From Afipia sp. GAS231 (lineage in GTDB: Bacteria; Pseudomonadota; Alphaproteobacteria; Rhizobiales; Xanthobacteraceae), in NCBI RefSeq assembly GCF_900103365.1, contig NZ_LT629703.1, positions 2,542,001-2,606,000 of the forward strand: 64,000 bases of DNA. The letters are read 5' to 3'. The position numbers and the translations under genes are program-made. How positions within the stretch are numbered: position 1 is the first letter of the stretch; every line of letters starts with the position of its first letter. The notes below the pieces were generated by a model. It did no database searches. It had not been told where the DNA came from and was given only the letters and a program-made list of their open reading frames with translations. Below are positions 45,300-54,758 of the stretch, piece after piece.

Positions 45300-47515
45300 A
45301 TGGTCCCGTCAGCCTCAACCGCCGCCGCGTGCTTGCCGGCGGCGGCGCGTTGATCATGAGCTTCTCGCTGCGCGACGCGTTTGCCGACGACGCGCCGGCC
45401 GCGCCGAAGCCGCCGGGCAGTCTCGCCGAGTCACCCTATCTCGATGCCTGGATTCGCATCGATGCCAACGGCACCATCACCGCCCTCACCGGCAAGGCCG
45501 AACTCGGCCAGGGGTTCAAGACCGCGTTCCAGCAGATCGCCGCCGAAGAGCTCGACGTTCCCTTCACATCCATCCACGTCGTCACTGCAGACACCCGACG
45601 CACCGCCAATGAAGGCTACACGTCGGGCAGCAACTCGATGAAGTATAGCGGCACCGCGATCCAGAACGCTGCCGCGCAGGTGCGCGGACTCCTGATCGTG
45701 GAAGCATCACGTCGCCTCGAACTGCCGCCGGAGTCGCTGAAAACCGCCGATGCCGCGGTGATCGCGCCCGACGGCCGCAAGCTCGGTTACGGCGAACTGG
45801 TCGCCGGCGACTTGCTGCACGTCCAGGCGCAGCCGAAATCGAAGCTGAAGGATCCCGCGAGCTATCAGATCATGGGACAGCCGATCCCGCGCGTCGATAT
45901 TCCGGCAAAAGTCACCGGCGGTGCGGCCTATATCCAGGACATGCGGTTGCCGGGCATGGTGCACGCGCGCGTGGTGCGGCCGCCGAGCTACGGCGCCGAA
46001 TTGATCGCGCTCGATTCGGCCGCCGTCGAGAAAATGCCCGGCGTCGTCAAGATCGTTCGCGACGGCAATTTCCTCGCGGTGGTGGCGGCGAAGGAATATC
46101 AGGCGGTCAAGGCGATGCGCGCGCTCGCGAGTGCCGCGAAATGGCGCGAGACCGCGCGCCTGCCGAAGCAGGACGACGTGCCGAACGTGATTACCGGCCT
46201 ACCGTCGCAGGACACCACCATCTACACGCAGAGCAATCCTTCCGTATTGGGCACGCGGACGTTCGAGGCGACCTACACCCGTCCCTACCAGGCCCATGGT
46301 TCGATCGGTCCGTCCTGCGCCGTGGCGCATCAGGTCAACGACGCCATGACGGTGTGGACGCATACCCAAGGCGTCTATCCCGATCGCGCCGGGATTGCGG
46401 AAATGTTGCGGGTGCCGCCGGCCAGCGTCCGCCTGATCCATGTCGAGGGCTCCGGCTGTTACGGCCACAACGGCGCCGACGATGCCGCGGCCGACGCCGC
46501 GCTGATCGCGCGCGCGATGCCCGGCGTGCCCGTTCGCGTGCAGTGGATGCGTGAACAGGAGCACGCCTGGGAGCCCTTTGGGCCGGCGATGGTGACCAAA
46601 CTGAAAGCCTCGCTCGACGGCAGTGGCGCCATCGTCGACTGGAATTTCGACGTCTGGAGCAACACCCATTCGATGCGGCCCGGCGGCGCCGGCTCGATGC
46701 TGGCGGCCCAGCACATGGCGCAGCCGTTCGCGGTGCCGGCGCCGAAACCGCTGCCGTTGCCGGAAGGCGGCGGCGACCGCAACGCCATCCCGCTCTACAA
46801 GTTTCCGAACGCCAAAGTCGTGCATCACTTCATCCCGGCGATGCCGCTGCGGATTTCGGCGATGCGCGCGCTCGGCGCCTATCACAACGTGTTCTCGATC
46901 GAGAGTTTTATGGACGAACTCGCAGCCGCCGCCGGTGCCGACCCGGTCGAGTTCCGGCTCAAGCATCTCGACGATGGGCGTGGGCGCGAGGTGATCGAGA
47001 AGGCCGCAAAGGAATTCGGCTGGCAAAAGGGCCAGAAGGCGCCGCCGGATCGCGGCTATGGCTTTGCCTTCGCCCGCTACAAGAATCTCGCCGCCTATTG
47101 CGCTATTGCCACCGAGGTCGAGGTCAACAGGCAGAGCGGCCGTCCGCGGCTGGTGCGCGCGGTGGCGGCGGTCGACAGCGGCCAGGTCGTCAATCCGGAC
47201 GGGCTGACCAACCAGATCGAAGGCGCGATCCTGCAATCGATGAGCTGGACACTGTATGAAAGCGTCAGCTTCGACGACGTCAGGATCACCAGCATCGACT
47301 GGCAGACCTATCCGATCCTGCGGTTCGACGCCGTGCCCGAAAAGGTCGACGTCCACATCATCAACCGCCCCGGCCAGCCGTTCCTCGGCAGCGGCGAAAC
47401 CGGTCAGGGCCCGGCCGCCGCCTCGATTGCCAACGCGATCGCCGATGCCACCGGAAAACGGCTGCGCGATCTGCCGCTGACGCGAAAGCGGATCAAGGGC
47501 GCGATCGAGGCGTGA
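45296..47515 (+). CDS. molybdopterin-binding subunit, IorB-like aldehyde/N-heterocycle hydroxylase
   Basis: 739 aa from ATG 45296. A twin-arginine signal (LNRRRVLAGGGALIMSFSL) points to export after folding with cofactor. Repeated domain motifs (GKAELGQGFKTAFQQIAAEELD, and VEGSGCYGHNGADDAAADAALIAR), and near the end GSGETGQGPAAASIANAIAD, with the catalytic glutamate in GE. No FAD subunit is encoded, since the cytochrome takes its place. It hydroxylates an N-heterocycle or oxidises an aldehyde. Its last 157 bp are duplicated downstream. Confidence 0.93.
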   Translation: MNGPVSLNRRRVLAGGGALIMSFSLRDAFADDAPAAPKPPGSLAESPYLDAWIRIDANGTITALTGKAELGQGFKTAFQQIAAEELDVPFTSIHVVTADTRRTANEGYTSGSNSMKYSGTAIQNAAAQVRGLLIVEASRRLELPPESLKTADAAVIAPDGRKLGYGELVAGDLLHVQAQPKSKLKDPASYQIMGQPIPRVDIPAKVTGGAAYIQDMRLPGMVHARVVRPPSYGAELIALDSAAVEKMPGVVKIVRDGNFLAVVAAKEYQAVKAMRALASAAKWRETARLPKQDDVPNVITGLPSQDTTIYTQSNPSVLGTRTFEATYTRPYQAHGSIGPSCAVAHQVNDAMTVWTHTQGVYPDRAGIAEMLRVPPASVRLIHVEGSGCYGHNGADDAAADAALIARAMPGVPVRVQWMREQEHAWEPFGPAMVTKLKASLDGSGAIVDWNFDVWSNTHSMRPGGAGSMLAAQHMAQPFAVPAPKPLPLPEGGGDRNAIPLYKFPNAKVVHHFIPAMPLRISAMRALGAYHNVFSIESFMDELAAAAGADPVEFRLKHLDDGRGREVIEKAAKEFGWQKGQKAPPDRGYGFAFARYKNLAAYCAIATEVEVNRQSGRPRLVRAVAAVDSGQVVNPDGLTNQIEGAILQSMSWTLYESVSFDDVRITSIDWQTYPILRFDAVPEKVDVHIINRPGQPFLGSGETGQGPAAASIANAIADATGKRLRDLPLTRKRIKGAIEA

Positions 47516-47533
47516 GACGACGGCGCTAATCTT

Positions 47534-47764
47534 CTAAATCGCCCGCACAAATCGCCGAAAACCCGGTGCGCCCGTCAGCGCTTCGAAATCCGGATCGCGT
47601 TTCTCTTCGGCGAATGTAAATCCGGCCTTGGCATAGCTCCGCTCGGCCTGATCGTTGCCGATCAGGAACGAGATCGACGCACGCGAAAACCCGGCAGCCC
47701 TGCCCCGATCCAGCGCATGTTGGATCAGCCCCTGCACCAGTCCGCGCCCGCGATAGGCCGGCAG
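47534..47764 (-). pseudogene. duplicated C-terminal fragment of the GNAT gene
   Basis: Encodes the last 76 residues (PAYRGRGLVQGLIQHALDRG... to FVRAI) identically to the true gene at 47940-48578. The frame runs only into the duplication junction and has no own start of note. It is a by-product of the 406-bp duplication. Confidence 0.88.
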
Positions 47765-47921
47765 CATCAACCGCCCCGGCCAGCCGTTCCTCGGCAGCGG
47801 CGAAACCGGTCAGGGCCCGGCCGCCGCCTCGATTGCCAACGCGATCGCCGATGCCACCGGAAAACGGCTGCGCGATCTGCCGCTGACGCGAAAGCGGATC
47901 AAGGGCGCGATCGAGGCGTGA
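47765..47921 (+). pseudogene. duplicated 3' end of the molybdopterin subunit gene
   Basis: Repeats the final 157 bp of the molybdenum subunit (INRPGQPFLGSGETGQGP... to IKGAIEA and its stop) with no start. Created by the 406-bp duplication. Confidence 0.88.
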
Positions 47922-47939
47922 GACGACGGCGCTAATCTT

Positions 47940-48578
47940 CTAAATCGCCCGCACAAATCGCCGAAAACCCGGTGCGCCCGTCAGCGCTTCGAAATCCGGA
48001 TCGCGTTTCTCTTCGGCGAATGTAAATCCGGCCTTGGCATAGCTCCGCTCGGCCTGATCGTTGCCGATCAGGAACGAGATCGACGCACGCGAAAACCCGG
48101 CAGCCCTGCCCCGATCCAGCGCATGTTGGATCAGCCCCTGCACCAGTCCGCGCCCGCGATAGGCCGGCAGCGTGGCGACGTGCTCGAGCAGCCATTCGCC
48201 TTCGCCGCCCTGCACCCAGCAATTCGAAGAATACGCGCCGCGCCGGAATATCGCCGCCAGTTCGGATTCGTTCAGGCCGACCTGCCCCGCCACCTCAGTG
48301 ATGGCCGCTCGCACGGCAACGCCGATCCCGGCCGCCGGCAGCGCACAGAGCGACGCGGCGGGCTCGCCGTCGACTTCGGCGACGAGGAAATGCGACACGT
48401 GCCACCACGATCGCTGTCGCGCGGTTGCGATCCGCTCGACAAAGGCCAGGCACTGCGGCTCGGGCCAGCCGAGCGCGACATCGAACCAGCCGCGCGGCTT
48501 CGGGCCGCGCTGCGACGACAGGATGTTGCGGGCAATAAAACCGGCGTCTTCGGCGCGCGCGGGGCGTATCGTCGGCAA
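47940..48578 (-). CDS. GNAT family N-acetyltransferase
   Basis: 212 aa. The acetyl-CoA loop is PAYRGRGLVQGLIQHALDRG (motif A), preceded by the strand GGEGEWLLEHVATL and followed by GFSRASISFLIGNDQAERSYAKAGFTFAEEKRDPDF. It transfers acetyl to an amine; the substrate is unknown. Its C-terminal third lies in the 406-bp duplication. 21 bp downstream of scoB on the same strand, so possibly in one transcript with scoAB. Confidence 0.9.
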   Translation of the reverse strand: MPTIRPARAEDAGFIARNILSSQRGPKPRGWFDVALGWPEPQCLAFVERIATARQRSWWHVSHFLVAEVDGEPAASLCALPAAGIGVAVRAAITEVAGQVGLNESELAAIFRRGAYSSNCWVQGGEGEWLLEHVATLPAYRGRGLVQGLIQHALDRGRAAGFSRASISFLIGNDQAERSYAKAGFTFAEEKRDPDFEALTGAPGFRRFVRAI

Positions 48579-48599
48579 CGATCGCCCCCTCGAAAGCCC

Positions 48600-49250
48600 T
48601 TACGCGTTCTTCAGCGCCACCCGAAACTCGGCTTCGGTCTTGGACTTGACCTCGTCGAGCGTAACGCCGTCGGCGAGCTCGATCAGCGCCATGCCATCCT
48701 TGCCGTGCTTGTCGATGGTGAAGACGGCCAAGTCCGTCACCACCATGTCGACGACCTTCTCGCCGGTCAGCGGCAGGTTGCACTTCTTCAAAAGCTTGGC
48801 GCCGTCCTTGGCGGAATGCTCCATGACGACGACGACGCGCTTGACGCCGGCGACGAGATCCATCGCGCCGCCCATGCCCTTGACCATCTTGCCGGGGATC
48901 ATCCAGTTGGCGAGGTCGCCGTTCTGCGCGACCTGCATCGCGCCGAGGATCGACAGGTCGATATGGCCGCCGCGCACCATGGCGAAGGATTCGGCCGAGG
49001 AGAAATAGCTGGTGTCGGGCAGTTCAGAGACCGTCTGCTTGCCGGCGTTGATCAGGTCGGCGTCAACTTCGTCCTCATACGGGAACGGTCCCATGCCGAG
49101 CATGCCGTTCTCGCTCTGCAAGGAGACGTCGATGCCATCAGGGATGTAGTTCGAGACCAGCGTCGGGATGCCGATGCCGAGATTGACGTAATAACCGTCG
49201 CGCAATTCCTTGGCGGCACGAGCGGCCATCTGTTCACGGGTCCAGGCCAT
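48600..49250 (-). CDS. scoB: 3-oxoacid CoA-transferase subunit B
   Basis: 216 aa. [33 protein letters not shown] has the catalytic glutamate in [39 protein letters not shown] follows. With subunit A it moves CoA from succinyl-CoA to a 3-oxoacid (acetoacetate, or 3-oxoadipate in the protocatechuate pathway). No other pca gene is nearby, so scoB is more likely than pcaJ. 33 bp after scoA. Confidence 0.92.
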   Translation of the reverse strand: MAWTREQMAARAAKELRDGYYVNLGIGIPTLVSNYIPDGIDVSLQSENGMLGMGPFPYEDEVDADLINAGKQTVSELPDTSYFSSAESFAMVRGGHIDLSILGAMQVAQNGDLANWMIPGKMVKGMGGAMDLVAGVKRVVVVMEHSAKDGAKLLKKCNLPLTGEKVVDMVVTDLAVFTIDKHGKDGMALIELADGVTLDEVKSKTEAEFRVALKNA

Positions 49251-49283
49251 GAGGCTCTCCTGCTTATGGTTTTGCGTTGATGC

Positions 49284-49991
49284 TTAAGCCGCGGGGCGCG
49301 GACGGGTGTTGCGGAATTCGATGCGCTTCTTGCCGGTGCCGACGTCGACGATGCGTTGGACGAAAATGCCTGATGTATGGATGTGGTCCGGATCGATCTC
49401 GCCGGCCGGCACCAGGTGCTCGACCTCGGCGATGGTGACCTTGGCGGCGGTCGCCATCATCGGATTAAAATTGCGCGCGGTCTTGCGGTAGACGAGGTTG
49501 CCGGCGGTGTCGCCCTTCCAGGCATGCACGATTGCGAGGTCGGCGAACAAGCCGCGCTCCATGATGTATTTCTCGCCGTCGAATTCCTTCACTTCCTTGC
49601 CTTCGGCGATCAGCGTGCCAACCCCGGTCTTGGTGTAGAAGGCCGGGATGCCGGCGCCGCCGGCGCGGATGCGCTCGGCCAAAGTGCCCTGCGGATTGAA
49701 TTCGAGTTCCAGTTCGCCGGCGAGGTATTGCTGTGCGAACAGCTTGTTCTCGCCGACATAGGACGAGATCATCTTCTTGATCTGCCGCGTTTCCAAAAGC
49801 CGGCTGAGGCCAATGCCGTCGACGCCCGCGTTGTTGGAGATGACCGTCAGGCCCTTGACCCCGGAATCGCGGATCGCGTCCGATAGGGTCTCGGCAATGC
49901 CGCACAGGCCGAAACCGCCCGACATGATCGTCATGCCGTCCTTGAGGACGCCGTCGAGTGCCGATTTGGCGTCGGGGTAAACCTTTTTCAT
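49284..49991 (-). CDS. scoA: 3-oxoacid CoA-transferase subunit A
   Basis: 235 aa. MTIMSGGFGLCGIAETLSDAI has the CoA-binding glycine-rich segment, then GLTVISNNAGVDGIGLSRLLETRQIKKMISSYVGENKLFAQQYLAGELELEFNPQGTLAERIRAGGAGIPAFYT is the typical body. Forms a heterodimer or heterotetramer with ScoB and supports ketone-body and aromatic catabolism. The operon start is near 50000. The 267 bp before the AsmA gene has only short repeats of GGCCTTGAAG. Confidence 0.92.
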   Translation of the reverse strand: MKKVYPDAKSALDGVLKDGMTIMSGGFGLCGIAETLSDAIRDSGVKGLTVISNNAGVDGIGLSRLLETRQIKKMISSYVGENKLFAQQYLAGELELEFNPQGTLAERIRAGGAGIPAFYTKTGVGTLIAEGKEVKEFDGEKYIMERGLFADLAIVHAWKGDTAGNLVYRKTARNFNPMMATAAKVTIAEVEHLVPAGEIDPDHIHTSGIFVQRIVDVGTGKKRIEFRNTRPRPAA

Positions 49992-50258
49992 GGAAATATG
50001 ACCTGATGGAGGGGCGGCCTGAGGCCCGCGTTGATCCCGGGATTATTAGGCGAATTCTTCTTAGGCCGTCAATGACGGGGGATTTTGGCCTCAAGGCCTT
50101 GCCCCGGGCACCGGGATGGCCTTGAAGATGGCCTTGAAAGCGTCAAGAAAAGCCTTCAAGTTGTGTGGGTTGGCACGGGCACTCACGGATGCGCCACCTG
50201 CCCTCATCAACCCTGACCTCGATACCGCAAGCCCGCTTCGGTTTAATCAGACCCGGAT

Positions 50259-52205
50259 ATGTCATTGACGATGGCCCAAGGAATGAAGCGCCTCGCGATG
50301 CCGATTGCGGCGTTGCTCGGCGTCGCCATGATCGGCCTGCTCGGGACGTCGTGGTTCCTGAACCGGGACGCGTTGCGCCAGGCGGTCGAGGCGCAGATCC
50401 GCGCCGTCACCGGGCTCGACCTCGTCGTCAACGGCGCGATCGACGTGTCGGTCTTTCCCGGCAGCTATGTTTCGTTCCACGACGTCGGGCTGAAGGGCGG
50501 CGGCACCACCGACCCGGCGCTGCGGGTCGACGTGCTGACCGCGAATTTGCGGCTGCTGCCGTTGTTGCTGCGGCGTTTCGAGATCGCCGACGTCATGATG
50601 TTGCGGCCGCTGATCCGCGTCGTCAGGGACGGCAACGGCGAAAGCAACTGGACCCCGTTTGTCGAGACCATTGCGCGCACCATGACGCCCGGCGCCGAGA
50701 ACCAGGTGTCGTTCTCCGAGATCCGAATCCAGGACGGCATGCTCAACTACGAGGACGCCACCAACCACGTTTCCGAACAGCTCGGCGATATCGACCTGTC
50801 GCTGGCCTGGCCGTCGATCTCGCGCTCCTTTGCCGCGACCGGGCAATTCGACTGGCGCGGCGAGCGCGTCGACGGCTCGATCAGCGCCGCCGACTTCGTC
50901 GCGATGCTGTCGGGCGACCGCTCCGGCCTGAAGGCGCGGCTGGCCTCGGCGCCGCTGAAGCTTGCGTTCGACGGCATGGTGGCCAATCGCACCAGCTTGA
51001 TGATGGAAGGCACCGTCACCATCGACAGCCTCTCCTTGCGCAATGCGCTGCGCTGGATGGGACAGTCGGTGCCCGGCGGCGGCGGGTTCGGCCGTTTTGC
51101 GCTGAAGGCCCGCGCCAATGTCGTCGGCGCCTCGGTCGCCCTCACCAATGTAAACGTCGAACTCGACGGCAACGTTGCCGAGGGCGTCATGACGGTCGCC
51201 AACAACGGGCGCCAGACGCTGCAGGCGACGCTGGCCGCCGGCGCGCTCGATTTCACGCCTTATATCTCCACCTTCCGCCTGCTTGCCAGCGGCGCCCGCG
51301 ACTGGAATCGGCAACTGTTCGACCTCAACGCGCTGTCCTCGACCGACCTCGATATGCGGCTGTCGGCCGCCAAAGTGACGGTCGGGCCGACCAAGCTCGG
51401 CCGCACCGCGTTCGGCGCCAACCTGCGCGGCGGCGCGCTGGCGCTCTCGGTCGGCGAGGCGCAGGTCTATGGCGGCATCGCCAAGGGCTCGTTCGGCATC
51501 GCGCGCTCGGACGCGATCGCCGACGTCAAGGCCCAGTTCCAGTTCACCGACGTCGACCTGCAGGCCTGCGCCAGCGAACTGTTCGGCATCAACAAACTGT
51601 CCGGCCGCGGCAACCTCAATGTCTCGTTGGTGGCATCGGGCGCGAGCCCGTTCGGCCTCGCCTCCTCGATCGACGGCAGCGCGACGCTGACCGGCCATGA
51701 CGGCGCCATCGCAGGCTTCAATGTCGAACAGCTGCTGAAACGCCTGGAACGCCGGCCGCTGTCCGGCGGCGGCAATTTCCGCTCGGGCTCGACGCCCTAT
51801 GACAATCTCACCGTTTCGGTGAAGTTCAACGACGGTGTCGCCGTCGCCGAAGACATCCGCCTCGAAAGTGCGGCCACGCGCCTGACCCTGACCGGCACCG
51901 CCTCGGTGCCGACGCGCGAATACGACCTCAAGGGCGTTGCCAGCCTGACCTCGGCGCCAAATGGCCCGCCCGGCTTCGACCTGCCGTTCGTGGTGCAGGG
52001 CCCGTGGGACGATCCGCTGGTATTTCCCGATCCGGAAAGCCTGATCCGGCGCTCGCCGGGTGCGGCGCAGTTGCTCGACTCGATCAAGGACAGCAAGGCC
52101 CGCGACGCCGTGAAATCGGTGATCGAACGGTTTACCGGCGGTGGCGCAAGGCCGGCCGCGCCGGCTGCGGCACCGGCCGCTGCGGATAGCGGCAAGACCA
52201 ACTGA
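50259..52205 (+). CDS. AsmA family protein
   Basis: 648 aa with an N-terminal transmembrane anchor (LAMPIAALLGVAMIGLLGTSWFL) and a long periplasmic part. ALRQAVEAQIRAVTGLDLVVNGAIDVSVFPGSYVSFHDVGLKG is the AsmA opening, and the C-terminal half (ADVKAQFQFTDVDLQACASELFGINKLSGRGNLNVSLVASG, LERRPLSGGGNF) the AsmA C-domain. These bridge-like proteins support outer-membrane lipid transport or assembly. ATG 50259 used; ATG 50271 and 50283 possible. It ends with an Ala/Pro tail. Confidence 0.9.
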   Translation: MSLTMAQGMKRLAMPIAALLGVAMIGLLGTSWFLNRDALRQAVEAQIRAVTGLDLVVNGAIDVSVFPGSYVSFHDVGLKGGGTTDPALRVDVLTANLRLLPLLLRRFEIADVMMLRPLIRVVRDGNGESNWTPFVETIARTMTPGAENQVSFSEIRIQDGMLNYEDATNHVSEQLGDIDLSLAWPSISRSFAATGQFDWRGERVDGSISAADFVAMLSGDRSGLKARLASAPLKLAFDGMVANRTSLMMEGTVTIDSLSLRNALRWMGQSVPGGGGFGRFALKARANVVGASVALTNVNVELDGNVAEGVMTVANNGRQTLQATLAAGALDFTPYISTFRLLASGARDWNRQLFDLNALSSTDLDMRLSAAKVTVGPTKLGRTAFGANLRGGALALSVGEAQVYGGIAKGSFGIARSDAIADVKAQFQFTDVDLQACASELFGINKLSGRGNLNVSLVASGASPFGLASSIDGSATLTGHDGAIAGFNVEQLLKRLERRPLSGGGNFRSGSTPYDNLTVSVKFNDGVAVAEDIRLESAATRLTLTGTASVPTREYDLKGVASLTSAPNGPPGFDLPFVVQGPWDDPLVFPDPESLIRRSPGAAQLLDSIKDSKARDAVKSVIERFTGGGARPAAPAAAPAAADSGKTN

Positions 52206-52307
52206 GAGCAAAAGGTTTTCCCGCCAGAATGTCTGCCAGCGGGCCCCGTCACCCAATTGTCATGTAACGCAGCGACAGAGATGCACTGAAAAACATTTGG
52301 TGCATGC

Positions 52308-54665
52308 ATGGACTACTTTCGACGCTTTACCTTCCTGTTCGCAATGCCGACGTTCGACGCCGACGATCTCGAAGGCGTCCGCCTCAATCAGATCGTCGAT
52401 GAGATCGAGCGCTCCGGCTTCGAGGTCGTGAAGGCGCGCAAGCTCGAAGACGCCGAGATCGCGGTCCAGACCGACGCCGCCATCGGCTGCATGGTGGTCG
52501 ATTGGGGCAAGAAAGGCCTGGAAGGCAAGACCGCGGCGCTGATCAACCTGATGCGCCGCCGCGGCCTCGACTTCCCGATCATCCTTCTGATCCGCCGCAA
52601 GCGGTTCGAGGACGTGCCGGTCGAGGTGCTCGACTTCATCGACGGCTATGTGTTCCTGTCCGAGGAAACCCCGCCCTTCATCGCCAAGAATCTCGTCAGC
52701 CGCCTGAAGCAGTATGCCGAGACGCTGAAGACGCCGTTCTTCGGGGCGCTGGTCGATTATGCCGAGGAAGGCAACCAGCTATGGACCTGTCCGGGCCACA
52801 ATGGCGGCGTGTTCTACAGCCGCAGTCCGATCGGCCGGGTGTTCATGGAGCACCTCGGCGAGGCGGTGTTCCGCGACGACATCGACAACTCAGTGCTCGA
52901 TCTCGGCGACCTCCTGACCCATGAAGGCCCGGCGCTACAGGCCCAGAAGGAAGCCGCGCAGATTTTTGGCGCGGAAAAAACCTATTTCGTGCTCAACGGC
53001 ACCTCGACCTCCAACAAGGTCGCGCTGTCGGCGCTGGTGACCGATGGCGACCTCGTGCTGTTCGATCGCAACAACCACAAGGCCGCGCTGCACGGCGCGT
53101 TGATGATCAGCGGCGGCGTTCCGGTCTACGTTCCGACGGTGCGCAATCCCTGGGGCCTGATCGGCCCGATGAACTGGCAGGCGTTTGAGGAAGACGCCCT
53201 GCGCGAACGCATCCGCACCAACCCGCTCGTCACGGATCCCGAAGCGTGGCGCCGGCCGCGCCCGTTCCGGGTCGCCGTGGTCGAACAATGCACCTATGAC
53301 GGCACCATCTACTCGGCCGAGATGATCATCAAGCGCATCGGCCATCTCTGCGATTACATCCTGTTCGACGAAGCCTGGGCCGGCTTCATGAAGTTCCATC
53401 CGCTCTATGCCGGCCGCTTTGCCATGGGGCTCGCCGAATTGGGGCCGGACTCGCCCGGCATCATCGCCACCCAGTCGACCCACAAGCAGCTGGCGAGCTT
53501 TTCGCAGGCGTCGCAGATCCACATGAAGGATCGCCATATCCGCGGCCAGAAGCGGCGGGTCGAGCATCGGCGCTTCAACGAGAGCTTCATGCAGCACGCC
53601 TCCACCTCGCCGTTCTATCCGCTGTTCGCCTCGCTCGACGTCGGCGCCCAGATGATGAAGGGACGTTCCGGCGAAGTGTTGTGGGACGACACCATCCGGC
53701 TCGGCATCGAACTGCGCAAGAAGATCCGGGCCGTCCGCCGCGAGTTCGAGGAAAAGGAGCCGCGGCCGGAGCGGCGCTGGTTTTTCGAGCCGTTCGTGCC
53801 CGAGCGCGTCGAGATTCCCGACGTCTCGCGCGAAGGCGCCGTGCACAACGTGCCGTGGGAGAGCGTCAGCACCGACCAGCTCGCCACCAATCCCTCCTAT
53901 TGGCAGTTGGGGCCTGACGTCACCTGGCACGGCTTTCCCGGCATGACGGCCGGTTTCGTCATGACCGATCCGAACAAGCTGACCTTGCTGACGCCGGGCT
54001 TCGACCGCGCCACCGGCGGCTACGCCGAGCACGGCATCCCGGCCCCGGTCGTGGCGCAGTTCCTGCGCGAAAACCGTATCGTCCCGGAAAAGAACGACCT
54101 CAACTCGCTGCTGTTTTTGCTGACGCCCGGCGTCGAAGCCAGCAAGGCCGGCACGCTGATCAGCGGCCTCGTCGCCTTCAAGAAATTGCACGACGACAAC
54201 GCCCTGCTCGAGGAAGCGATTCCCGAATTCGCGCGGCGCCGGCCGGCGCGCTATGCCGGGGTGCGGCTGCGCGACCTCTGCGCGGAGATGCATCGCTTCT
54301 TCCGACAGGCCGATGTCAGCGCCTTGCAGGCCAAACAATTCGCGTCCGAACATCTGCCGGAAATCGCGATCTCGCCCCACGCCGCGGCGCGCGCGCTGGT
54401 GCGCAACGATGTCGATTATCTCCCGATCGATGAGATCGCCGGCCGCATCGCCACCACGCCTTTCGTGGTCTATCCGCCCGGTATCGCCACCATCGTGCCC
54501 GGCGAGCGGCTCACCGAGCGGGCCCAGCCGATGATCGACTATCTCCGGATGTTCGAGACCTGCTTCAATCTGTTTCCCGGCTTCGACGTCGAGATCCAGG
54601 GCGTCTATCGCAAGGTGGATGCCAATGGCCGCATCCGGCTTTATACTTACGTGGTCAGCGAATAG
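52308..54665 (+). CDS. Orn/Lys/Arg decarboxylase family protein
   Basis: 785 aa, group III PLP decarboxylase. The N-terminal receiver-like wing domain (FLFAMPTFDADDLEGVRLNQIVDEIERSGFEVV) is followed by the aspartate aminotransferase fold. PLP lysine is K393 in QSTHKQLASFSQASQIH; the catalytic segment VVEQCTYDGTIYSAEMI and the DEAWAGFMKFHPLY loop are present. Biodegradative arginine, lysine or ornithine decarboxylases share this build; acid-stress or polyamine roles are known for the family. No antiporter gene is adjacent, which is against a classic acid-resistance pair. Confidence 0.9.
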   Translation: MDYFRRFTFLFAMPTFDADDLEGVRLNQIVDEIERSGFEVVKARKLEDAEIAVQTDAAIGCMVVDWGKKGLEGKTAALINLMRRRGLDFPIILLIRRKRFEDVPVEVLDFIDGYVFLSEETPPFIAKNLVSRLKQYAETLKTPFFGALVDYAEEGNQLWTCPGHNGGVFYSRSPIGRVFMEHLGEAVFRDDIDNSVLDLGDLLTHEGPALQAQKEAAQIFGAEKTYFVLNGTSTSNKVALSALVTDGDLVLFDRNNHKAALHGALMISGGVPVYVPTVRNPWGLIGPMNWQAFEEDALRERIRTNPLVTDPEAWRRPRPFRVAVVEQCTYDGTIYSAEMIIKRIGHLCDYILFDEAWAGFMKFHPLYAGRFAMGLAELGPDSPGIIATQSTHKQLASFSQASQIHMKDRHIRGQKRRVEHRRFNESFMQHASTSPFYPLFASLDVGAQMMKGRSGEVLWDDTIRLGIELRKKIRAVRREFEEKEPRPERRWFFEPFVPERVEIPDVSREGAVHNVPWESVSTDQLATNPSYWQLGPDVTWHGFPGMTAGFVMTDPNKLTLLTPGFDRATGGYAEHGIPAPVVAQFLRENRIVPEKNDLNSLLFLLTPGVEASKAGTLISGLVAFKKLHDDNALLEEAIPEFARRRPARYAGVRLRDLCAEMHRFFRQADVSALQAKQFASEHLPEIAISPHAAARALVRNDVDYLPIDEIAGRIATTPFVVYPPGIATIVPGERLTERAQPMIDYLRMFETCFNLFPGFDVEIQGVYRKVDANGRIRLYTYVVSE

Positions 54666-54667
54666 GG

Positions 54668-54744
54668 CGTCTTCCCGCGAAGCATGCCCCCGGACTTGAT
54701 CCGGGGGTGGACCCGGTTCGCGTCAAGAAAACGCGTCAAAATAA
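54668..54744. repeat. dispersed repeat family R1, copy 4
   Basis: CGCGAAGCATGCCC, hairpin CCCCCGGA/TCCGGGGG, CGGTTCGC, GAAAACGCGTCAAAA, ending 14 bp before the start of the GNAT gene, so it forms most of that gene's 5' leader. Confidence 0.88.
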
Positions 54745-54758
54745 AGAGCGGAGCTCGC

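Larger units (their letters stand above)
47359..48170. repeat. perfect 406-bp tandem duplication (2 copies)
   Basis: Bases 47359-47764 and 47765-48170 are identical as far as I can read them, at an offset of 406. Each copy holds the last 157 bp of the molybdenum subunit gene and the last 231 bp of the convergent GNAT gene. The first copy completes the molybdenum gene and the second completes the GNAT gene, so both stay intact. Either a recent duplication or an assembly artefact. Confidence 0.92.

Noticed and set aside
50262-52256. 664-codon minus-strand frame opposite the AsmA gene
   Set aside because: Composition is typical antisense shadow (Arg, Gly, Gln, Val, Asp), with no motif and no ribosome site. 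The plus-strand AsmA protein has a membrane anchor and family blocks.
52935-54380. 481-codon minus-strand frame opposite the decarboxylase
   Set aside because: Lies wholly inside the PLP enzyme gene and shows no domain; a GC-skew shadow.
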